Shown in pieces: positions 1 through 5,771 of a DNA stretch of 8,601 bases; position 1 is the first letter of the stretch; the number at the start of each line of letters is the position of its first letter. The notes beneath the pieces are model-generated. The model was not told where the DNA came from. It did not search any database and saw only the letters and a program-made list of their open reading frames with translations. The stretch is from DASVDK01 sp036381125 [NCBI: Thermodesulfobacteriota bacterium] (lineage in GTDB: Bacteria > DASVDK01). Where the stretch lies: positions 1 to 8,601 of the forward strand of contig DASVDK010000065.1 in NCBI GenBank assembly GCA_036381125.1, read 5' to 3'. The position numbers and the translations under genes were made by a program.

Positions 1-536
1 ACTACCTGTTCCTGATCGAGTACTCCAGGCTCTTCGCGCTCGGCGCCGCCCGCGCGCCGGACCTCGCGACGATGACACGCATGTCCGACCTGCTCCACGC
101 GACGCTGGTCACGGAGATGGACCTGCACCGGGGCTACGCGGCGGAGTTCGGCATCACGCCGGAGGCGCTCGAGGCCGAGCGGATGGCGCCCACGACGCAG
201 GGCTACACCGACTTCCTGCTCCGGACGGCGACCGTCGGCGACTACCTGGAGCTGGTCGCCGCCCTGCTGCCCTGCACGTGGGGGTTCCACGAGATCGGCG
301 AGCGGCTGGCCGCGCGCGGGCGCCCGGCCGATTCCCGCTACGCGAAGTGGATCGACATGTACGCGTCGCCGGAGTTCGGCGCGCTGGCGGACTGGTGCCG
401 CGGCCTCCTCGACCGGCTGGGCGCCGGGCAGCCGGAAGCGGAGCTGGCCCGGGCGGAGGCCGCGTTCGTGACCTCGAGCCGCTACGAGCTGGCCTTCTGG
501 GAGATGGCCTACCGGCTCGAGCGCTGGCCGACGTGA
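1..536 (+). CDS. tenA: Thiaminase II / TenA family aminopyrimidine hydrolase, 5' truncated by the window edge
   Basis: The open frame enters from the window edge in phase with base 3 and gives 177 residues ending in TGA; a full TenA has about 220-235, so the N-terminus is missing and the internal ATG at 72 is not the start. TenA enzymes hydrolyse aminopyrimidines such as aminomethyl-HMP in cytosolic thiamin salvage, or degrade thiamin. The match rests on collinear TenA landmarks, numbered from the first visible residue: LLPCTW with the nucleophilic Cys at 91 (Cys135 in Bacillus subtilis TenA), GYTDF at 67-71, RYAKWIDMYASPEF at 112-125, and the C-terminal SSRYELAFWEMAYRLERW, whose Glu at 162 matches the catalytic Glu205 region. 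The cysteine places it in the TenA_C subgroup. No thiamin gene adjoins downstream; upstream is not visible. Family assignment is firm; exact substrate is not. Confidence 0.92.
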   Translation, partial: YLFLIEYSRLFALGAARAPDLATMTRMSDLLHATLVTEMDLHRGYAAEFGITPEALEAERMAPTTQGYTDFLLRTATVGDYLELVAALLPCTWGFHEIGERLAARGRPADSRYAKWIDMYASPEFGALADWCRGLLDRLGAGQPEAELARAEAAFVTSSRYELAFWEMAYRLERWPT

Positions 537-590
537 CCCCCGGCCGGGGCGTTCCGGCTGGTCGCGCAACCGGCCTCTGCAGGCGGGCCC
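537..590. terminator. Convergent gap with GC-rich palindrome, possible two-way terminator
   Basis: This 54-bp gap separates the TenA stop from the stop of the leftward membrane-protein gene. It opens with the 12-bp perfect palindrome CCCCGGCCGGGG (538-549). No T-tract follows on either strand, so a terminator role is inferred mainly from position. Confidence 0.3.
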
Positions 591-791
591 TCAGGACCGC
601 CGCTCCTCGCGGGGAGACTGCCGGCCCTGGACGGCGCGGACGACGCCGACGATCGCGATGACCAGGAGCACTGCGGGCAGCACCCAGAAGGCGAGCGGCA
701 CCGCGAGCGTGAACAGCGCGACGGCGACCACGGCGGCCACGACCAGTGCGAGGACCCAGTACGGCATGGCGGGCCGGGGTGCAAGGCGCAT
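591..791 (-). CDS. Small hypothetical membrane protein, two transmembrane helices
   Basis: From the ATG at 791 this gives 66 residues. A short basic N-terminus (MRLAPRPAMPYW) leads into two hydrophobic helices at about residues 11-30 and 33-52, joined by a tight turn around Pro32, followed by a strongly charged tail (GRQSPREERRS). The inner-membrane hairpin topology is read directly from hydrophobicity; I recognise no family and assign no function. The 791 start was chosen because AGGTGG lies about 12 bases upstream, somewhat far for an SD. The ATG at 767 has no SD but would keep both helices. The frame stays open further upstream to 890, but that extension is Pro/Arg-rich and would overlap the MarR control region. 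It is divergent from the MarR gene, so it could be that regulator's target; this is positional inference only. Confidence 0.6.
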   Translation of the reverse strand: MRLAPRPAMPYWVLALVVAAVVAVALFTLAVPLAFWVLPAVLLVIAIVGVVRAVQGRQSPREERRS

Positions 792-892
792 GCGCCCGCG
801 CGGCCACCTGGCGGGCGCAGCCGATACTGTCAATTGGTCGTTGGGCGAGGTACCGTCTTGTCGAGGACGTGGCCCTGGGGAGGGTGGCAACC
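792..892. promoter_or_regulatory. Divergent control region between small membrane protein and MarR gene
   Basis: These 101 bp separate two divergent starts and are less GC-rich around 823-842. An exact TTGACA hexamer is on the minus strand (828-833), but no acceptable -10 lies 16-18 bp beyond it. On the plus strand GATACT (823-828) could be a weak -10. CAATTG (831-836) is a 6-bp palindrome of the size seen at the core of many MarR operators. The SD for the MarR gene, GGGGAGG, is at 877-883. Autoregulation is usual for divergent MarR genes; here it is inferred. Confidence 0.35.
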
Positions 893-1360
893 GTGGCCCG
901 TTTGACGAAGCGACACTTCGAGATGCTCGCCGAGGTCCGTTACGCGCTGCGGCGATTCCTCCGGTTCGGGGAGGACGCCGCGCGAAAGGCCGGCCTGACG
1001 CCGCAGCAGCACCAGTTGCTCCTCGCGGTCAAGGGCTTTCCCGGGCGCGACTGGGCGACGGTGGGCGAGGTGGCCGAGCGCCTCCAGTTGCGACATCACA
1101 GCGCCGTCGGCCTCGTCGACCGCGCGGAGCAGCTCGGCCTCATCCACCGCAAGCCCGACCCGGACGATCGCCGGGTCGTCAGGATCTCGCTCACCGCAGC
1201 GGGCGACCGCGCCCTCGCGCGCCTCACCGGGCTGCACGTGGTGGAGCTGAAGCTCCTCGGGCCGAAGCTGGCCCTCGTGGCCAACCTGGCCGCGCCGCGC
1301 GGCGCCCCGGCAAGGCGGACGCGCGTCGCGTCCAAGGGGAGGCGCCGGGCCGCCCGCTAG
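893..1360 (+). CDS. MarR-family winged-helix transcriptional regulator
   Basis: A dimeric DNA-binding regulator of the MarR type, 155 residues. The GTG at 893 was chosen because GGGGAGG (877-883) lies nine bases upstream; the GTG at 884 would abut that SD, and the long upstream open frame has unlikely composition. N-terminal dimerisation helices (about 5-35) are followed by the winged-helix domain: LTPQQHQLLLAVKG (35-48), WATVGEVAERLQL (54-66), recognition helix HHSAVGLVDRAEQLGL (68-83), and a wing with the family-typical DPDDRRVVRISLT (89-101). Members usually repress neighbouring genes and respond to small phenolic or oxidant ligands; the ligand cannot be read here. The last 20 residues (about 135-155) are an Arg-rich tail beyond the usual final dimerisation helix, and that helix looks shortened. 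The divergent small membrane-protein gene is the obvious candidate target. Confidence 0.93.
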   Translation: MARLTKRHFEMLAEVRYALRRFLRFGEDAARKAGLTPQQHQLLLAVKGFPGRDWATVGEVAERLQLRHHSAVGLVDRAEQLGLIHRKPDPDDRRVVRISLTAAGDRALARLTGLHVVELKLLGPKLALVANLAAPRGAPARRTRVASKGRRRAAR

Positions 1361-1386
1361 AATGGGGTCAGGCCTTTCCATTTTCC
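1361..1386. repeat. REP/RAYT-like palindromic motif directly after the MarR stop codon
   Basis: AATGGGGTCAGGCC followed by TTTCCATTTTCC begins at the base after the MarR TAG. AATGG (1361-1365) pairs with CCATT (1378-1382) around a 12-base loop containing GGGGTCAGGCC. The stretch is distinctly A/T-richer than its surroundings. From memory it resembles the 'ATGGGGTCAGGTCTT...' dispersed sequences found beside REP-associated tyrosine transposases (IS200-like) in many bacterial genomes. Only one copy is present and no transposase is nearby, so repeat status is inferred from resemblance. Confidence 0.45.
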
Positions 1387-1542
1387 ACGCCCCTCGGCCC
1401 GGCCCGCCGTGCGGTGCCGCTCGACTCGGTCCGGACCGGGCTGGACCTCGGCCGGCCGCCCGCCGGAGCGCCGGCAGAGCGGTCCATGGGCGGCACGCGG
1501 GGACGGGCGCGGACCCTGCCGACGCGCCGGGCGACGCGCGCG
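1387..1542. other. Convergent non-coding gap with inverted repeats
   Basis: Between the MarR stop and the stop of the leftward CxxC protein there is no convincing gene. The short open frame at 1362-1553 (+) has Pro/Arg/Ala composition, no SD and no recognisable domain. The stretch holds a perfect 12-bp palindrome CGGTCCGGACCG (1427-1438) and two GCCGGC copies (1451-1456, 1470-1475) that can pair across a 14-base loop. These could terminate transcription from both sides, but no T-tract is present. Confidence 0.4.
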
Positions 1543-2013
1543 TTACGGCCTGAGCCCCACCGACGCGAACGCCCGGTCCATCGCGTCCTCCACGTCGACG
1601 AGCGACTCGGTGAAGACGAGCTGGGCGCATCCGCACGCCGGGCAGGTCGCCGCGGGCGCCGTGAGCGTCACCTCCACGGGGGCGAAGGCCGGCCAGTCGG
1701 GCTGGGCGTGGACGAGGCCGGTCGCCGTGTGCGGCCGGCGGACCGGGTCGGTGAGCGGCGCCCGACAGGCCACGCAGGTGTGCCGGGTCTTGAGGAGCCC
1801 CACGGTGTCGGCCACCGGGATCGCCGCGCCCGCCCAGATGGCCCCCGACAGCGCCGCCGCGAACTCCGGCCAGTAGTAGACCCGCTCGTGCCCTGCCGGG
1901 CAGGCGAGACAGGGCATGCCCTTCAACTCGATCCGCGCCGAGGCCGCGGCGCCCCGCGCTTCGGTGATCGTGGAGGCCCTGAGCCGTGCTCGACAGACGT
2001 GACAGGTTCGCAT
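1543..2013 (-). CDS. Hypothetical protein with four CxxC motifs (zinc-ribbon-like)
   Basis: A 156-residue protein of unrecognised family. It has four CxxC pairs: C4/C7 (TCHVC), C35/C38 (PCLACPAGH), C80/C83 (TCVAC) and C124/C127 (TCPACGC, with an extra C129). The even spacing suggests two zinc-ribbon modules, each built from two knuckles (4/7 with 35/38; 80/83 with 124/127), so two structural Zn ions are expected. There is no signal peptide. A moderately hydrophobic stretch at 52-74 is not clearly transmembrane. GGAGA sits seven bases before the ATG and supports the start. It lies 48 bp downstream of the hybrid kinase in the same direction with no obvious promoter between, so co-transcription is likely. 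It may be a nucleic-acid or protein-binding adaptor; the function is unknown. Confidence that it is a real gene is good because the Cys pattern would not survive in a shadow frame. Confidence 0.78.
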   Translation of the reverse strand: MRTCHVCRARLRASTITEARGAAASARIELKGMPCLACPAGHERVYYWPEFAAALSGAIWAGAAIPVADTVGLLKTRHTCVACRAPLTDPVRRPHTATGLVHAQPDWPAFAPVEVTLTAPAATCPACGCAQLVFTESLVDVEDAMDRAFASVGLRP

Positions 2014-2061
2014 GCGGGGGTCTCCGCGGCCAGTGAACGCAGCCCGCTGGCGCGTCCGGCG

Positions 2062-3891
2062 TCAGGGTAGCGGCGGGGGGGGGTCGCCGCAAGGCGGGGG
2101 CGCCTCCAGCACGTCGCGCACCTTCCGCACGAGCGCCTCGCCGGTGAAGGGCTTGGCGATGAAGGCCTCCTGGGCGTCGATCCGCACCCGGTCGAGCACG
2201 GCGCTCTCCGCGTAGCCCGACGTGAAGAGCACCCGGATCCCGGGGTGAGCGGCCGAGACGCGCGCCGCGACCTCGGGGCCCGTTCCGCGGGGCATCACGA
2301 CGTCGGCGAGGAGGAGGTCGAGCGGCGCCTCGCGGCGCGTCGCGATGGCCAGCGCCTGCTCGCCGTCGGCCGCGACGAGGACCGTGTAGCCCGCCTGCTC
2401 GAGGACGCGCCTGGCGATGTCGCGCACCGCCTCGTCGTCCTCGACGAGGAGGATCGCCCCCCGCCCGCCCGCCGGTCGCGGCGGCGGCGCGTCCGGCACC
2501 CGCCCCTGCGGCGGGCGAGATACCCGACCTCGCGGGCGAGACGCCCGGCCGCACGGCTCGTCCACGGACGGCAGGTAGATCGTGAAGGCGGCGCCGTGAC
2601 CCGGCTCGCTGTCCACCCAGACGTACCCGCCGCTCTGCTTCACGATGCCGTACACCGTCGCCAGACCGAGCCCGGTCCCCTTGCCCGGCGCCTTGGTGGT
2701 GAAGAACGGCTCGAACACGTTCGCACGCGTGTGGGCGTCCATCCCGCCGCCGGTGTCCGAGACGGTCATGCGCGTGTAGCGGCCCGGGCGCATCACGCCG
2801 TGCCGCTCCGCGCCGGCTTCCTGGACCTCCGCGTTGGCCGTCTCGATGGTGAGCGTTCCGCCCGCCGGCATCGCGTCGCGCGCGTTGAGCGCCAGGTTCA
2901 TGAGCACCTGCTCGAGCTGCCCCGGATCGGCCCTGACCGGCCGGAGCGCGGGGGCGGTCGAGGTCGCCAGCCGGATGTCCTCCCCGATGACCCGGCGCAG
3001 CATCTGCTCCATGCCGGTCACGACGGCGGTGAGGTCGAGGACGCGCGGCTCCAGGACCTGCTGGCGGCTGAAGGCGAGGAGCTGCCGCGTGAGCGAGGCG
3101 GCTCGCACGCCGGCCCGCCTGATCTCCTCGAGGTCGTTGCGGAGCCGGTCCCCCTGGGGAACGCGCGCGAGCGCCAGCTCGGCGAAGCCGGTCACGGCCG
3201 TCATGAGGTTGTTGAAGTCGTGCGCGATCCCGCCGGCGAGACGGCCGACCGCCTCGAGCTTCTGGGCCTGGCGGACCTGCGCCTCGAGACGCCTCTGCTC
3301 GCTCGTGTCCTGGAAGGTGACGACCTTCCCCACGACGCGGCCGTCCTCGAGCAGCGGCGTCGCGGTGTAGGCGATCGGGAAGGGGGTCCCGTCCCGCCGC
3401 CAGAACTGCTCGTCGTCGCCGCGGCGCACGACCCCGTCGCGGACCGCGTGGTACATCGGGCAGAGCGCTCGCGGGTAGGGGCTGCCGTCCTGCCGGGTGT
3501 GGTGGATCAGCTCGTGCTGCGCTCGGCCGATCAGCTCCTCGGGCGTCCAGCCGAGCATCCGGGCGGCGGCCGGGTTCACGAAGGTGAAGCGCCCCTCGAG
3601 GTCGACGCCGAAGATCCCTTCGCCGGCCGAGTTGAGGATCAGCTCGTGCTGCCGCCGCAGGCGCTCGAGCGCCGCCGCGGCCCCGCCCGACCGCGGCTCG
3701 GCCGGCCGGGCCAGCGCGGAGGCCAGGAGGAGCCCGACCGCCACGCCGAGGACGAGCGCAAGGCCGAGTGCGGCCTGCACGATCGACAGCGCGACGGCGG
3801 CCAGCCCGACGGCGGCCAGCGTGACGACGAGCCCGGCGAGGAGTTGCAGGCGGCGTCGCGGGCATGCGGGCGGAGGGGGGGCAGTCGCCAC
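2062..3891 (-). CDS. Membrane-anchored PAS hybrid sensor histidine kinase with C-terminal receiver
   Basis: A 609-residue hybrid kinase. Order: Pro-rich start, two closely spaced transmembrane helices (about 15-36 and 38-60) with almost no periplasmic loop, a PAS domain (about 78-200) and a HisKA dimerisation helix with phosphoacceptor His224 in GGIAHDFNNLM. The HATPase has its N box NLALNARDAM (332-341), G1 DTGGGMD (379-385), F box FEPFFTTK (393-400) and G2 GKGTGLGLATVYG (403-415). A Pro/Arg linker (441-475) joins a receiver domain (about 478-597) with acidic E484/D485/D486, phosphoacceptor Asp530 (LLADVVMP), Thr557 and Lys580. All catalytic motifs look intact. With no periplasmic domain, sensing is probably cytosolic via PAS or within the membrane. 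The GTG start at 3891 has GAGGTG just upstream. The receiver could pass phosphate to a phosphotransfer protein encoded elsewhere; no separate response regulator or output domain is visible. The CxxC gene follows in likely operon. Confidence 0.95.
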   Translation of the reverse strand: MATAPPPPACPRRRLQLLAGLVVTLAAVGLAAVALSIVQAALGLALVLGVAVGLLLASALARPAEPRSGGAAAALERLRRQHELILNSAGEGIFGVDLEGRFTFVNPAAARMLGWTPEELIGRAQHELIHHTRQDGSPYPRALCPMYHAVRDGVVRRGDDEQFWRRDGTPFPIAYTATPLLEDGRVVGKVVTFQDTSEQRRLEAQVRQAQKLEAVGRLAGGIAHDFNNLMTAVTGFAELALARVPQGDRLRNDLEEIRRAGVRAASLTRQLLAFSRQQVLEPRVLDLTAVVTGMEQMLRRVIGEDIRLATSTAPALRPVRADPGQLEQVLMNLALNARDAMPAGGTLTIETANAEVQEAGAERHGVMRPGRYTRMTVSDTGGGMDAHTRANVFEPFFTTKAPGKGTGLGLATVYGIVKQSGGYVWVDSEPGHGAAFTIYLPSVDEPCGRASRPRGRVSRPPQGRVPDAPPPRPAGGRGAILLVEDDEAVRDIARRVLEQAGYTVLVAADGEQALAIATRREAPLDLLLADVVMPRGTGPEVAARVSAAHPGIRVLFTSGYAESAVLDRVRIDAQEAFIAKPFTGEALVRKVRDVLEAPPPCGDPPPPLP

Positions 3892-4037
3892 GGGGCACCT
3901 CGCCGTCGGGGTCCGGTTTCGCGGTCGCCGGACGCAACGGCCGCGAGAGGTCGGCTACCGGTTATACGTGGCTTTCGGGGCCGCGACAACAGGAACGTTC
4001 GGGGCGGGGAGGTGGAACCGCGCGACCCCGTCGGGCT
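3892..4037 (-). promoter_or_regulatory. Sigma70-type promoter of the hybrid kinase, with GAACGTTC palindrome
   Basis: On the minus strand TTGTCG (3989-3984) and TATAAC (3966-3961) are separated by exactly 17 bp, a good vegetative promoter (4/6 and 5/6 matches). Initiation would give a leader of roughly 60 bases before the GTG at 3891. GAACGTTC (3993-4000), an 8-bp perfect palindrome, lies just upstream of the -35 and could bind an activator. The region is 146 bp long and has no coding signal. It implies the kinase can be transcribed independently of the upstream hydrolase gene. Confidence 0.6.
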
Positions 4038-4544
4038 CTAGGACTTGGCCTCGTCGGGGCGCTTCCGGCGGAGGTGGTAGCGGAAGTCGCAGAAGGGCGC
4101 GCCCTCCATGATCGTCTGCGTCCGGGTCAGCTCGATGTCGGGGCTGAAGCCCTCGACGAGGGCGGCGTCGCGATTGCACGAGAGGTAGCGGCCGAGTTCC
4201 GGGATGCCGAGGCGCCGGTACATCTCCGCGTACCGGCAGCGGCGCACGTTGAAGGCGACGGCGCGGTCGGACTTCTCGAGCCACTCGAGTTCGAGGGCGC
4301 CGCCTCGCGTCCAGGGCTCCCAGATCTCCCCGAGCGCCCGCATGGTCCCGCCGCCGGCTTCCTGCGCGAGCCGCGCGCCGTGCTCGCGCGCGAGCCCTTC
4401 GATGACCTCGGCCAGGATCGGCAGGACGGCCTCGTCGCCGAAGCGCTCGCGGAACGCCCGCACCAGCGGCGCGATGACGCCCGCCTCGATCTCGCGCCTG
4501 GCGAGGATGCCGAGGGCGGCGACTTCCGGGTTCGTGTCCGCCAT
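4038..4544 (-). CDS. L-2-amino-thiazoline-4-carboxylic acid (ATC) hydrolase family protein
   Basis: A 168-residue cytosolic protein that I assign to the ATC hydrolase family. The named reaction opens the thiazoline ring of L-ATC to give N-carbamoyl-L-cysteine, on a route to L-cysteine in some Pseudomonas. The assignment rests on family-like collinear blocks: ALGILARREIEAGVIAPLV at the N-terminus (10-28), EPWTRGGALELEWLE (76-90), FNVRRCRYAEMYRRLG (98-113), LSCNRDAALVEGF (121-133) and ELTRTQTIMEGAPFCDFRY (138-156). Cys103, Cys123 and Cys152 sit in those blocks and may be catalytic or metal-binding. No gene for N-carbamoyl-cysteine amidase or an ATC racemase is adjacent, and many homologues probably act on other substrates, so the name marks the family, not a proven activity. 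The start at 4544 has no SD, but an extended -10 lies seven bases upstream, suggesting a leaderless mRNA. Confidence 0.85.
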   Translation of the reverse strand: MADTNPEVAALGILARREIEAGVIAPLVRAFRERFGDEAVLPILAEVIEGLAREHGARLAQEAGGGTMRALGEIWEPWTRGGALELEWLEKSDRAVAFNVRRCRYAEMYRRLGIPELGRYLSCNRDAALVEGFSPDIELTRTQTIMEGAPFCDFRYHLRRKRPDEAKS

Positions 4545-4559
4545 GGCAACGATGATACC
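4545..4559. promoter_or_regulatory. 15-bp divergent start region with extended -10 TGGTATCAT on the minus strand
   Basis: Only 15 bp separate the ATG of the leftward hydrolase and the ATG of the rightward glycosyltransferase. On the minus strand TGGTATCAT (4560-4552, its TG overlapping the glycosyltransferase start) fits an extended -10 and ends seven bases before the hydrolase ATG. On the plus strand the weaker AACGAT (4548-4553) ends six bases before the glycosyltransferase ATG. Neither gene has a Shine-Dalgarno sequence. Any -35 elements would lie inside the opposite gene. Confidence 0.5.
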
Positions 4560-5771
4560 ATGCGGCGCATGGCGACGCTGCTCCTCTTCGCTCTCGGGGT
4601 CGCCGTCCTCTCGGCATGGGCGGCGGCCGCCGTCATGGTCGTGCGCGGGGTCTCCCGCGTCCGGGCGCTCGGCGCCGTCACCGAGCCCTATGCGCCGTGG
4701 CGGCCGGCCGAGGCGCCGGCCGTGAGCGCCATCGTCCCGGCCCGCGACGAGGCCGCGGCGCTCGAACGGGCGATCCGCTCGCTCCTCGCGCAGGACTACC
4801 CGGCGCTCGAGGTCATCGCGGTCGACGACCGGTCGAGCGACGAGACCCCCGCCATCCTGGCCCGGCTCGCGGCCGAGGACGCGCGCCTGACGGTCGTGCG
4901 CGTCGACCGCCTGCCCATGGCCGAAGACGGCACCCCCGCCTGGCTCGGCAAGTCTTACGCGCTCGCCCGGGGCGCCGAGCGCGCGAGGGGCGAGTGGCTC
5001 CTCTTCTGCGACGCGGACGTCGAGCACGACCCGACCGTGGTCTCGCGCGCCGTTCGCGTCGCGGTGCGCGACGGGCGGGAGCATCTGACGCTGCTGCCGC
5101 GCGTCGAGCCGTCCGGGACGCTGCAGCGCGCCTTCCTCGGCGCCTTCGGGCTCGCCCTGCTGCTCGCTCGACGCGTCTGGGACGTACCCGACCCGAAGAG
5201 TCGCGCCTCGGTCGGCGTCGGCGCGTTCAACCTCGTCCACCGCGCGATCTACAGCCGGTTCGGCGGGCACGCCGCGCTGCGCCTCGAGGTCATCGACGAC
5301 ATGGCGCTCGCGCAGGAGGCGAAGCGGGCGGGCGGGCGGAGCGAGGCGCTCTTCGCCGACGGCCTCGTCCGGCTCCGGTGGTACCCCTCGGTCCGCGCGA
5401 TGGTCGAGGGCTTCACGAAGAACGCCTTCGCCGCGGTCGGCTTCTCGCTGCCGGCGGCGGTCGGCGCGGTGACCGTCCAGGCCCTGCTCGGCCTCGGGCC
5501 GTACCTCGGCGCGCTGTTCGCGCCCGGGATCGCCCGCGTCCCGTACCTGCTCGCCGTGGCCGGCATCACCGCCGGCTTCGGCATCTACGGGCGGCGCGAG
5601 CCGGAGCAGGCCCGCCTCTCGGACGCGGTCCTCTTCCCCGTGGCCGTGCTGCTCCTCATGGCGAGCTTCGCCCGGTCCACCTGGGCGACGCTCGCGCGGG
5701 GAGGGGTCGAGTGGCGGGGGACGCGCTATCCGCTGGCGCGCCTACGGGAGGGGAGCCGGTTTCGCGCCTGA
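4560..5771 (+). CDS. Membrane-associated family 2 glycosyltransferase (HpnB/CrtQ-like architecture)
   Basis: A 403-residue GT2 (GT-A fold) enzyme expected to transfer a sugar from a nucleotide donor at the cytosolic face of the inner membrane. An N-terminal helix (about 5-27) precedes the catalytic domain: VSAIVPARDEAAALERAIRS (55-74), VIAVDDRSSDET (85-96), WLGKSYALARGAERARGEW (128-146), metal-binding DAD at 151-153, the acid pair in VIDDMALAQEAK (D246/D247) and LRWYPS (272-277). Hydrophobic segments follow at about 294-320, 325-343 and 355-372, then GVEWRGTRYPL (382-392), a typical tail of this subgroup. The layout resembles hopanoid-associated HpnB and carotenoid-glycosyl GT2 proteins, but no hopanoid or carotenoid gene is adjacent, so the acceptor is unknown. 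ATG 4560 was chosen because upstream sequence belongs to the divergent hydrolase; ATG 4569 is an alternative. The 3' end overlaps the convergent gene by 30 bp. Confidence 0.93.
   Translation: MRRMATLLLFALGVAVLSAWAAAAVMVVRGVSRVRALGAVTEPYAPWRPAEAPAVSAIVPARDEAAALERAIRSLLAQDYPALEVIAVDDRSSDETPAILARLAAEDARLTVVRVDRLPMAEDGTPAWLGKSYALARGAERARGEWLLFCDADVEHDPTVVSRAVRVAVRDGREHLTLLPRVEPSGTLQRAFLGAFGLALLLARRVWDVPDPKSRASVGVGAFNLVHRAIYSRFGGHAALRLEVIDDMALAQEAKRAGGRSEALFADGLVRLRWYPSVRAMVEGFTKNAFAAVGFSLPAAVGAVTVQALLGLGPYLGALFAPGIARVPYLLAVAGITAGFGIYGRREPEQARLSDAVLFPVAVLLLMASFARSTWATLARGGVEWRGTRYPLARLREGSRFRA

Noticed and set aside
72-536. ATG at 72 as the start of the TenA gene
   Set aside because: The frame is open to the window edge and the 23 upstream codons continue the TenA alignment (YLFLIEYSRLFALG), so 72 is internal.
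1362-1553. Small 63-codon open frame in the MarR/CxxC convergent gap
   Set aside because: No SD, Pro/Arg/Ala composition, and it overlaps the repeat-like motif and the 3' end of the CxxC gene.
830-3937. Very long minus-strand open frame (over 1,000 codons) spanning the kinase and MarR loci
   Set aside because: It is a shadow: composition is almost only Arg, Ala, Gly and Pro, it runs in another frame across three genes with clear motifs, and it has no SD. Such long shadows are expected at this G+C.
2245-4041. 598-codon plus-strand open frame antisense to the kinase
   Set aside because: It mirrors the kinase's codon bias (Arg/Val/Glu/Asp-rich), shows no domain, and the kinase motifs on the other strand are complete.
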